The notes under the pieces: generated by a model
The model's database searches: none
Seen by the model: only the letters and a program-made list of their open reading frames with translations
What the model was told of the DNA's origin: nothing
Made by a program: the position numbers and the translations under genes
Part shown: in pieces, positions 42,501 to 54,500 of the stretch
Layout: each line of letters begins with the position of its first letter
Numbering within the stretch: the first letter of the stretch is position 1
From: Hippasteria phrygiana
Lineage: Eukaryota; Echinodermata; Asteroidea; Valvatida; Goniasteridae
NCBI GenBank assembly: GCA_037893225.1
Contig: JAZGUH010000368.1
Coordinates: 806,001-870,000, forward strand
Direction: 5' to 3'
Length of the DNA: 64,000 nt

Positions 42501-45500
42501 TGCGTAATTTGGCCTCTCCCCGGTTGCCGCTGGCGGCGCACCGAGTTGTGAATCGACCGAATTGATCAGAAGTTTTGTTTCTAAATTCACTACCTTGTGG
42601 AGAATGAGAAACAATAGAGAACAAAAGGATGATAAAGGTCTCCACAAGGACATTTTAAAGAGGAGGAGGTCTCCACAAGGAAATCTGTGCACGAGACCTA
42701 TTATTACAAGACCCTGACAAAAGAAAATACTCGCTTGCCCTTAGGCGTAGGCATACAGGGAAGGAAGGACGCATGCATAATTTCAAGGAGGAGAAGACGT
42801 TCAACAACATTGTGTGTGAGTGCACCTACCATTCAAGTGACCTATAGCTCTGGTTTATGTTCGGTTTCTGGAGTCTTTACCTGTCCAAGTTGCAGTGTTT
42901 ATACAAGGCTCAAGCTTGCCCGAAATCGAGAAGACTCTTGATTCAGGGAATTCGCCCGGAAAATCAGAACAATAGATTTAATTGGTTGCCTTTGGCGACA
43001 AAGAACCATTATGGACAACCTCCTTTGTTGTCGTGACTGTGCAGACCCCGCGCGGCTGACCCCGGACATAGGAACTTGATAATTGCATGCATGGCGGTAT
43101 TGTAACTCCATATACTTCACGGACGCAAACATATTCGGAAAGTTCAACTTGCGATAACTACAGACGGATTTTAGACCAAATAAGGCTATTGTGTGTACAG
43201 AGCAGCATGAAACCATTATTTGTCAATTGTTCAAGTGCACTGATGCTCTGCCATGTTTGATCCAATATTTTGGACTCCCATTGTCACAACCATCTCTGCT
43301 GACAACGGCAGAGTTGTGACAACGGCAGATTTTTGGACTAAAGATGGCTGTTCATTATGCTATAGTTTGTCCGTCCATTGTAGAGGTAGGCCTACACTCT
43401 GATGAATATTTAGCCATGTTTTATCCAACCCTTCAGACCCGGGCCCTTTGTCACAAATCTTTATTACGAACGGCTCTGATGTGCATTGGGAATGTCCCGA
43501 CAACTACAGTAGTACAGGGCTCTTGGCGGTCATAAACAGTCATAATAGCCAACAAAATCGACACTAAAGTGATAATTTCCGCTGTTAAAAAAACCCAATT
43601 TGTACAAATAAAAATCCCACGGTTTTAATGGTTTTGACTCTTGAATGTAACAAAAAACGCTTTTCCTCGCCATATCGCAACCGGTATAATATAACTGCCG
43701 TCATAAATCAACACGTCTATCTTGCGGTACAGCTGTCTCGTTTGTCCTTCAAACATTCCATGTGCAAAAGGAACTGATCAGTCCACACAACACACATGGG
43801 CGATTCCATAAATGTGGGGGCCGGTGTCCCTCTTTACATTGTGATATTTGTTTGTTTCCCTTGTATTACCATGGAGGATTACCAACAGTGATTATATACA
43901 AATGATTTTAGTTGCTCAAATTATAGTACCTGTACCTAAATATCTGAATAAAACATCTGACTAATTTCCCGACAGTATGGTGTCCTTAACATTCCACTGT
44001 TTCACGTGTAAAAGGAACGCCAAAGCTGCGACATTTTAAAAACTGTTGTTGAAATGCGTTGTTTTGGTTCTCAAATACTACCATGTGCGCATACAACATG
44101 TATGTGTATAAAAAATTGCCCTTCATTATGTCAAAGCAAGTTAATACGGCTTAAAAATTGCACTATATTTAAATGAATTAATAACTTGTTGAGCGAGATT
44201 CACAGTGTGTTAGCCCGAACGTTTCACGTGTAAACATGACACACTTTTTTGGTGTCCCTTTTTACACGGGAAATTTGTGTAATGTTTCCGAGAAATAAAA
44301 AGATAATTGGGTTCACTGGCAAATCCAAACCTATCACCATTAATTACATGTCACACTTGATAAGTGTGAAATCATAACGAAGATTGCATGCTTGAAAATA
44401 TAATTTTTTTGGGTCAATTACTAGGTTTCACGTGTAAATGGGGACACCAAATGGTGTTCCCATACGCAATCATGCACCGAATTGTTATTTTTAGTGTAAT
44501 CAAGTTATTTTCACAATAAACCTTGATGTGTTATCCTGGGTAAGACAAAAAATACATTCTAAAATAAACATACCGCATTGAGCATGAATTATCACAAAAT
44601 TAAGCAGAAAACTAATTTGGTGTCCCCTTTACACGTGAAACCGTGAATAGGTTTGGACATGATATTTTGGCATATCTGGAGTAAAAAAGTCTGATTTTGG
44701 CTACAATAAGTGAGGAATGTCAATATCTTTAAGTTATAGTAAAAAATATTGATGGATCCCCTCAATGAATGTTTCCATTTTGGGTCAAAATGTCGCAAGT
44801 TGGTACCCTAATTTATGGAATAACCCACATATAAAAATACCCAAACCGATAGCTGGCGCTGCATCCCCGTTCCCAAGGTATACGTTCAATTTCGTTCTCA
44901 ATAGTATAACCCTGGCCGTAAAATTACCTCTTCTTTTTTCCTGAATGGTTACTACAACAGCAAGCTGATAATACTCATTAAACCCCACTGCATTATGGGA
45001 ATCTATATGGGTCATTCTATAAATTAGGGGTCCAAGGTGTGACATTTTTTCCTGTCCCTGTTACACCTGACCTGTGTAATTTCCCATCAAGTATCATTAA
45101 AATTGACTTCACACTATTTTTAAATTGTTTGGCAGGTACTTTGCTTTACACAATCACTCTTGTAGATAGAAGGCATCAAAGAATGTGTCCTGAATTACAT
45201 CTGACATGTATAAGATTTTGCAACAGGGACACCAAAATTGGACCCCTAATTTATAGAATGACCCATATGCTAATTACGAATAAGCATACACCGGTCACCA
45301 GACGAAATCCTCTTGTGTATATTTAATAAGCCAGTTCGGTATCTCAAAGGTCAAAGGTTATTCGGGATAAAATTGCTGACGTAATGTCACGCCATGTTAC
45401 GCGAACGCCCATTCTGATCGACTTTAACTCGTGCGCGTTGTGCGACCACCTTTCGCGTTCTTACGCGCGCGTCAGGTCACGCAGGTCATTCGGGATAAAA

Positions 45501-48500
45501 TGTCATTGTGCACATGCGCAGTTGAAATACCGAACTGGCTTATTCCCGCTTCCGGCTCCTACATTAGAAGTTAGAACGACAATAATGTAGCGACTGGGAA
45601 CAAGTCTACCAGGTTGCGTGACTCTTTCCCTCTGGTACCTATTATATCGTGGAATCCGTGACCAGAACTCGCGTGATTTGGGGAATGTACGTTAAGCCGA
45701 TGCACTGGAATCACAGATGCTTACCACATTTGATGGACTGACAACCCCGCTGTGTATAGGATCACAGTCTTCCACCAGATAACCACTTCTAAATTGGCCA
45801 CAATTCGAGGAAAACTGGGGCTAATTAAATGGAGCTGCTGAGGACATACATTGGCAAGCATGGAAAAACAGGATTACTATCAACAATTTCATTAACTTGT
45901 GACTGCTCTTCAGATGTGTTTTTTTGTTTAGCATGAAAATCTATTTTCTGCCATCTGTATCCTCCAAAATGTGACACGCATGGAATATCACGAGAAACGT
46001 TCCCAATGAAAGTTATTTCCATAAAACAATAAACAATTGTTAAAATGAATGTGTGAATTGGTTAAAGCACCTCCATGGTTAAAGTAAAGACAATCGGAAT
46101 GAACGGGCGAATCACGTGGCAAAATATAAACACTGAAAAAGAAGAAAAAAAGAGAAAGCAATGTATTTAGTGTCAAAAATATTGACAATACATCTGAAGC
46201 TATAAGGCCGAACAACACGTTCATTGTGCTTTTATAAAAAGGCAAAATGAAAACTGTTCAATACAATAATCACACCTGTTCAAGTCTCTACCGTAAAACA
46301 CAATAACATCCACAAATCACTCGTAAACCTTTTGACGAGTAAGCGTGTGTGCCCACGTGTGTTTTCAATCAAACAAATCCCGCCACACGTACCGCTCCAA
46401 GATCTTGTGACGGGAAAGAGAGCTGCAAATTATTTCACTTCCGCGGCTAGTATTGTTACAGTTGATCCGGTCTTACGGTTGTTGGCATAATTGGCCCGGC
46501 AAGGGTTTTTTACCGTAACTTCACCATCACCCACGTATAGCTCGGCCGGAAAAGTTCACTCCCTCGCCGCCTGCAAACCCCCGTGATGACGGGATCAAGC
46601 TCGGGGAAGACACATGGTCCGTGGGCGGACATTCCATGGACCATATCGCTCACGTACCGGGCACGTCTTCAGGACACATTGCTCGATCTAAGGATAATTT
46701 ATACGGTCTAAGCATAGAGCTACGGTCTAAAGCCGTGTCCGCATTGGACTTTTTTTGGTAAAACGTACGGAGACTGCTGTCCAGTGCGGACAGCCGGTAA
46801 ACTGTCCAAATGGACTGATCCGGCTTGTCAATCAAACAGCGCGCATTGACCAATAGGATTACGACTTTTGGTCAGGTAAATTAGCAACAGTTGCTGCAGG
46901 CGTGGTCCGCCATTAGCTGGATCAAGCGCGGTCAAACTTTGTCACATGCGCTGTGAAAAGTGTACACAAACAAATGTGTTTTTAGTGCGGCCGGGCACCG
47001 TATTTTTTCAATAAAAGTGGGCAGTTGGTAAAATTCGGAGGTAGCCGGAGCTTACCGGAGGTAGGTTTATATACAATGTTTTCTAGCCATACCTATTAAT
47101 AATATTCACTGATATTATACCATTAGATATTATACCACTAGATTTAGTTTCTATCCCAGGATACTCAATGTTTGCTAAGTCACGGGAACATAGAGTTGGA
47201 GGAGGTGTAACCTTTTATGTGAAGCATCAGTTTAATGCCACCCAGGTTATAGATATCTCAATACCAGAGAATCTGGAAATAGCTTGGGTGAAATTGCGCC
47301 CTCTACGACTTCCGAGAACAATTGCCTGTATATTTTGTGCAGTCGTCTATTTTCCTCAACCGGACATGCTAGTGGAAGCGCAAATGACTGAACATATTTT
47401 GAGTACTGTTGATTTGCTAACCACCCGACACCCTCAAGCAGGATTCGTAATCCTTGGTGATTTTAACCAGATGAACACAGATCCTTTGATTACAGATCAG
47501 CAATTTAAACAGATAGTGGACCGCCCGACTAGAGGTGATCGTATTCTTGATAAGATTATTACAAATATTAGTGATGATTATGATAATGTTCAGATAGCGC
47601 CCCCTGTTGGATTGTCCGACCATAATGTTGTTTTATGGTTCCCACGGATTCGTCAGACTAGTACAAAGGCCACCCAGCTTCGAATTACACGTCCGATGCA
47701 AGATAGCACTATACGTTCATGTGGGAGATGGCTCAGTCATTTCGATTGGTCAGTAATTACCAACCTCACGGATATTAATCAAAAATATGATTTGTTTATT
47801 CAGACTCTGCAAAAAGCTATTGATGAGTTTTTCCCAATTCGTAAAATTAAACTTCATCCAACTGATAAACCGTGGATGTCTACTCGAGTCAAAAGCTTGA
47901 TTCGGTCTCGACAAGCAGCATTCCATCGTAATGATATGACAGCGTGGAGACGATTAAAAAACATGGTCATAGTTGCAATAGCCACAGCTAAGAAGCAATT
48001 CTATGCTTTACGTGTCCAAAGACTTAAACAAAGTAATCCATCAGCATGGTTTCGCCAAATACGAAGCATTACTGGTGATCGAAAACAACGTCATCCGATT
48101 AATATTCCTGGAATTAGTCCTTGTGACGAGTTCGCAATTGCATCAAATATTAATAATCGTTTTTTGTCAGTAGCTGAGGATTTGGAACCAATCGACATGA
48201 ATAAGCTACCTGCATACTTACCAACGGAAATACCTTGTCCAATTTTAGCACCGTGGACTGTTCATAAGGCTTTGACGGGAATCCGTTTAACATGCTCTGG
48301 TGGTCCTGATAACATAACTGCCCGTTTCATTCGGGAATATTCCATTGAACTGGCAACGCCACTCACTGATATAATTAATTTATCATTTCAACAAGGAAGA
48401 GTTCCGAATGACTGGAAAAAAGCTATTGTGATCCCTGTTCCGAAGACTAATCCCCCTTCAGTTGAGAAATTGAGACCAATTTCTCTTACCAATCATTTTG

Positions 48501-51500
48501 CAAAGATTGCGGAAGGTTTTATTGCACAATGGGTATTACAAGATATCGCACCAAAATTGGATCCATGTCAATTTGGTAACAGAAAATTCCTATCTACAAA
48601 TCACTATTTAATAAATATGTTACATTTGTTGTATGAACATGGGGATAAACCGAAATCCACTTCTACTGTAATTGTTACCGACTTTGCCAAAGCATTTGAT
48701 AGAATTGATCATACCCTGGCTATCACAAAACTCATTGACTTGGATGTTCGCCTCTCTATTATCCCTTGGATTATTGATTTTTTGAGTGCTCGCCAACAAT
48801 GTGTTCGATACCATTCAACATGTTCTGATTGGTCGACTTTATATTCAGGTGTTCCACAAGGAACTAAATTAGGCCCAATTATATTTTTAGCGATGATTAA
48901 TGATGTTAAGCTTGATGGTAATAATATTTCTACTTATAAATACGTTGATGATCTGTCAATAGTAGAATGCAGAAACTTCTCACAACCGTCAAATATTCAA
49001 AATTCAATAGACAGTCTTGTTGGATGGTGCGACCAAAATCTAATGAAACTTAATCCATCCAAATGCCTCCACATGAATGTTAGTTTTTTGCGAAATCCAC
49101 CCATTTGTCAAACATTTTCTATTGGTGCTCATAACCTTGTAACAGTGACTCAAATGAAAGTGTTAGGAGTAATTATTCAAAATGATTTGAAGTGGGATAG
49201 AAATGTTGATAACATAGTTAAACGGGCTAATAGTAAGATTCACATGTTACGTGTGCTTAAATGTCACGGTCTTCCATCTCATGACCTTATGACGATTTAT
49301 ACATGTTTTATCAGACCAATTACTGAATACGCTGCTCCAGTGTGGAATGGGGCACTGACTAAACAACAGATAACTCATATTGAACGAGTACAGAAGAGAT
49401 CCCTTAAAATAATATTGGGGTCAAATTATACAACTTACGATGATGTTTTAACTAATTGTAATTTACAATCTTTAACTGATCGAAGAAAATCGTTGTGTGT
49501 GGCTTTTTATAAAAAAACATCAGAGAGAACAAATCAATTTAAACAGTTCATTCCACCCAAAAATAATACTATGGTCTTAAGAAATAACTTAAAAATTCCC
49601 GAAATCCGATGTAAAACAAAACGAATGCAGGACAGTGCAATACCATACTTAATTAAATTACACAACATGGAGCAATAATGTGGTTTAATAATAATATATA
49701 ATATTGTGTTTCGTACTGTGCCTTTTTTAATAGTTTAATTTATCTTTAATTGTAATTTTTATTATGTAAATCCATTATAATTCAGTTTTAACTGTGAGAA
49801 TGGATCAATAAACCAATATGAAATGAAAAAAAAAATTAAATCGGTGAAATCTAGGAGGAATGAAACATTTCAAATATTGGTCATTAGGTCATTTGGTCAG
49901 TAGAAAGCACAGAAATAAAATATATATGAGGTAACCAGAAAACGTAAAGAGTCTTCTTTAATATTAGACTATGGTATAATTGCGTCGTAACATCCGCGGT
50001 TTATTTTATTCCAATACTAACTTACCCAGCAACACAGCTATATCTACTTTCTGCAACGAGCCCGTCCTTTCCGAAACACAAATTTAAGCAATGTAGCGTG
50101 TCACTCTTCCTCATGCTTCGATAACATTTCCCCGCAACAGCAACTTGAATATCCTTCATGACTTCACAAATGACTTCATGTACATACCCCTCCTTAAAAG
50201 AATTGTAACCCTTAACTTTCGCTCCCTTGCTAATTTTGTCCTCGCCTAAAGAATTTAAATCCACCGCCTTGGCAGAACACCGAGTCGCGTCGTCGACATT
50301 GTGCATGTAATATTTTGTCCGGGTCGCCGTGCGTTACACGTAATGTTTGTGTACTTGAACGTAAAGCTTGACCGAGGTAATGGCGTCGACATGCCGTTGC
50401 TAAGGTGGGCGGGGCTTATGGTCAAATCCGGATCGGTCCATTGTCAAGTGTCGATCGTCGGTTGTCCGTTTATCCTTCCGGAGTGGGAACTTTTACAGGG
50501 CCAATCGTGCAGCGGAAGAGTTACGTGGCCAGTTTTACGTCGCTGAAAAGTCCAGTGCGGACAGCCACTGTAAATGTAAAACGTGCATTAAGCTGATGTC
50601 AGTATAAAATACGGACTCTTTAGTCTTTACCCATGATGCATTGCAACAAATTAATTTTATTATGAACACCAACAACTGTTTAGAAAACATAACTTTAAAA
50701 CCATAGGCCTATCCTTTTTGGGGCACAAAAAATTGCTTAGCACAACAAGTCTTGCTTAGTATTACAGGTTACCAGCTAAAACACCCATGTGATTCTCATG
50801 CTGATATTAGCAAACAACAGCTGAATACCGTGTCACGATCAATATACCTCAGATACAAATTTGGTTGTGATCCTGTTTTTATCATGTTTTTATCCTTTTA
50901 GGCAAAGCATATTTTGTACTTATCAACGATATGAAATCAGCTCTATGAAATTGGCCCCTGTGAATTCCACATCATACCATTCACTCTATCCGTCTGTGGA
51001 GGGGGCGAGAGGGCGGGCGGTTGGTTGGTTGGTCTCCCTTGAAATGGCTCAAAATGCGGATGGGGGGCCGTTGACACGGAGCTGGACAGGGCTGTGGTTG
51101 TGGTGATGAGGGATGGTGCACGGTCCCTCGGGGTGGGACGACTCGGTTGACTTCAGGGGTTGGCTCATGGACTTCAGGGATCGAGGGGGCGGTGGTGTGC
51201 TACTGGAACCAGGAAGGGGGGACTGGCACGCAGGCTCTAGTGAAGTGACATCATACAGAGAGAGTGTACAAGGACACTGTTCTTCCTTTCCTCTGAATGT
51301 TTATTCACTGTCAAGGCCCGGGGGCCACCTGTAAAGATCGGGCAGGCACTGCCTTGCCGCGACCGCATGGTTTTAGAGTTGCAAAATACAGCGTACAGTT
51401 CATGTCAATTGAATAGTTCACATGAATAATTAAAAGCAGGACCTATGACGACAAATATTTGACAGAGCACAGTTCCAAACACAATAACCCTAATTAGACC

Positions 51501-54500
51501 TTAGAATCTAAATAGAATGTCACTTTTCTAGACTTGGAGTTATTAATGAAATACAAGTACAAAATTACACACACAACCAAGTTAGTTTGTTTTCTTACGT
51601 GAACTCCACCTATTAGTACTTGTGAATAGTCTTCCCTCCGGTCATGGAATTAATGAGGATAGTACATGGTACACGGTAGGTGAATAAACAATCAGAGTTA
51701 GAGGTTATAGCAAAAACAATAACAAATAGCTGGCACAACCAGATGTCCTCTACAACTCTTCCCCGCCTTGGAGTCATCGTCCCTTGATGACTCGTTCAGA
51801 AGACCGGTTAGACTCCAGATAGCCAAGTAACTTACACCGGACCTGACAGCGCCAAACACAGACGAATCAGAAACATCAAAACTAACTGGGAATGCACTGC
51901 ATTCCAACCACAAGCAACAAGCATGTCAAACTAGAACTGGTGCTGCAACATCAGCAGCAAACATCTGAAGAATACACTCAACTGCCAATTACTTATGTCG
52001 CAAAACGACATGGTGGCTTTCCCCTCGTGGAGCGAACAGGGTATCTCTGCTCTGGTGGGGGCTCATTGCTAGAGGCAGCAACTTGATCTGGACATGAGCG
52101 TCCGTCTTCACTTGATCCGAGTTACATACTTTCACCTTTGGGACTAAGCACTGGACATGGGTTTGATGTGCCATCTACAACTGCCAATTGCTCCACTTCT
52201 TCGCAGTCCTGGGCTCCGGGGACAGGGATTCCGACATCAGGGTCATTGCTGGCCCCTTTATTCCTTAATACATAGCCTCTTGGGGTAGCATCGTTGAACG
52301 GGTCATCCGAGTCATCATTACTGGATGAGTCGGGTGATGGCCTCTCAGTAGGATTCTTCGGCAAAAATGGACAATGCTTAAGCTCCTGGCGGTGAAGGAC
52401 CCTCTCCTTGCCCAAGCTGTTGCGTACAACATACACGGGGCCATCTTTGAAAGGCCGGCGGACCACCATTTGTGGCTCTTCCTCCCAGAAGTCCTTTATC
52501 TTACTGCGTCCTTTGTGACCCCGATTGCGCACCAGGACGTACTGTCCGACCCCAAGTGGCTTTTCAAAAGCCTTACGTGCATGGAGCGCCTTTCTCGCCA
52601 CTGCTGCCTCTTCCATGTTCTTGGAAGCTACTTGCCTTGCAGTGCTAAGGGCTCGCTGATGCTTGTATAGGTATGAGCCAACATCCCTCCTCTCCGTTTG
52701 TGGGGCTTCCCCGCCTAAATCCACACTGCATGGGAAACGGGCGTTCCGACCAAACATCAGGAAGAAGGGTTCGACTCCCGTCGTTGCATGCATACAACCA
52801 TTGTAAGCGAACACGAGCGTCTGCAAGTGGTCGGTCCATCTTTTCTTCTTCGACTCAGGCAGGGCAGACAACATATTGTGCATTGTTCTGTTAAACCTCT
52901 CGCACTGCCCATTGCCAGATGGATGATAGGGGGTCGTGTGAGTCTTTTGGATCCCATACATCCTACACAGTTCAGCAATGATGTTGGATTCAAAGTTCCG
53001 TCCACAGTCGGAGTGTAATCTCAGAGGGCAGCCAAAAGGGAGGAAGACACGTTGGACCAAGGCTTTGGCAACCGTCGATGCCTTCTGGTCCCTAGTTGGA
53101 ACAGCCCAGACATACTTGCTGAAGACATCAGTGATGATTAGGACATCTTCATAGCCGTCTGAGGAGGCTTCGAGGACAGTAAAGTCCATTGCAATGGTTT
53201 CCATCGGGGCAGTTGCTGAGAGCGTGCCAAGTGGGGGCCGGACCTGGCGCACAGGCGCCTTGCTCACAGCACAACGTTGGCATTTTGCACACCACTCTTT
53301 AACAGCTGTCTTCATGTCGCGCCAATAGAATCGTGACCAAATGAGATTGAACGTGCGCTTTGATCCAAAGTGGCCTGCATCATCATGGAACCTGGTGAGG
53401 ATCTCGTTGAGTAGGGCCAAGGGTACCACTAACTGGAAATGTATCTGTTGGGTAGATGGGGATGTCACTTTTCTGCGAAGAAGACCGTCTCGGATTGAAA
53501 GCCGTTTCCAGTCTCGAAGGAGTACAATGGCCCCATTGGTACAACTGGCCCGCTCCTCGCGTGTAGGCGGCCTTCCCCGCTCCACATAAGAGGCTACATT
53601 CCGGAGTGTCATCTCTTCTTGTTGTAGGTCCCTCAATTCTGTTGTTGTGTACCCCGGCAGGCATGGGGTTCCACCAATCCGACATGCCTCTATATGGTGG
53701 CAGAACGAAACTGGGAGTGAGGCACCGGGAGTATGGTTACCCAAACACGACACTGCAGTCTTTCCAGACATCACCACGGTACTGTCCGAGAGTTTACCAC
53801 CCTGGCCCAACTCTTGAAAACCGTCCCCACGACGAGACAGGATGTCTGGTGCCTGGTTTCTCTTTCCTGGCCTGTAGTCAATCTCGTAATCGAACGAACT
53901 CATCTGTTGGACCCAATTCATTTCTGTGCAACCAAGGTTTGCCGTGTCAATGAATTTAAGGGGGTGGTGGTCAGTCACAACAGTGCATCTGTGTCCCAAC
54001 AGGTAGTCCTTAAACACCTCGGTCATGGCCCACTTGATAGCAAGCAGCTCTAGCTTAAACGCACTGTAGCGACCACTGCGTTCTGCAGGACGTAGAGTAC
54101 GGGATGCATAGGCTATGACGTGACGACATTCCTTATCATCTGTCTGGAACAAAATGGCCCCCAGCCCGGTACTACTGGCATCTGTCTCAAGTCTGAACGG
54201 CCTGGAGAAATCAGCATATGCCAACACAGGAGCAGTAGTGAGGCAACCAATGAGGGTCCCGATAGCTGTTCGATCCTCTGCATCGAGAGTGACCTTGGTT
54301 CTGGGTGATATGTTCCCTCTTGGCTTGCCACGACCTTTTCCCTTGAGGTGACGAAAGAGGGGGGCAGCAATAGATGCATACCCCTGGACAAATCTCCGGA
54401 AGAAACCGGTAAAGCCCAGAAAGGCACGGATCTCACGCACAGTAGTGGGTTCTGGCCAGTGCTTAACAATGTCTATCTTCGCAGGATCCACAGCTACCCC

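Larger units (their letters stand above)
46737..50573. mobile_element. Decayed TIR DNA transposon with SWIM-type exon, split by a LINE
   Basis: Left end GTGTCCGCATTGGACTTTTT (46737 on) and right end AAGTCCAGTGCGGACAGCC (about 50549-50566) are inverted. A second inverted block, ATGGACTGATCCGGCTTGTC against GGTCAAATCCGGATCGGTCC, lies further in. Exact termini and target duplication are unclear. It carries the exon 50026-50306 and is split by the LINE at about 47100-49835. This may be an ISL2EU-like or another YqaJ-carrying element, which is inference. Confidence 0.5.

Noticed and set aside
51113..51334. Identical 73-codon ORFs in both LTRs (also 58674-58895)
   Set aside because: Identity reflects LTR duplication, and the frame is antisense to the element; no protein family recognised.
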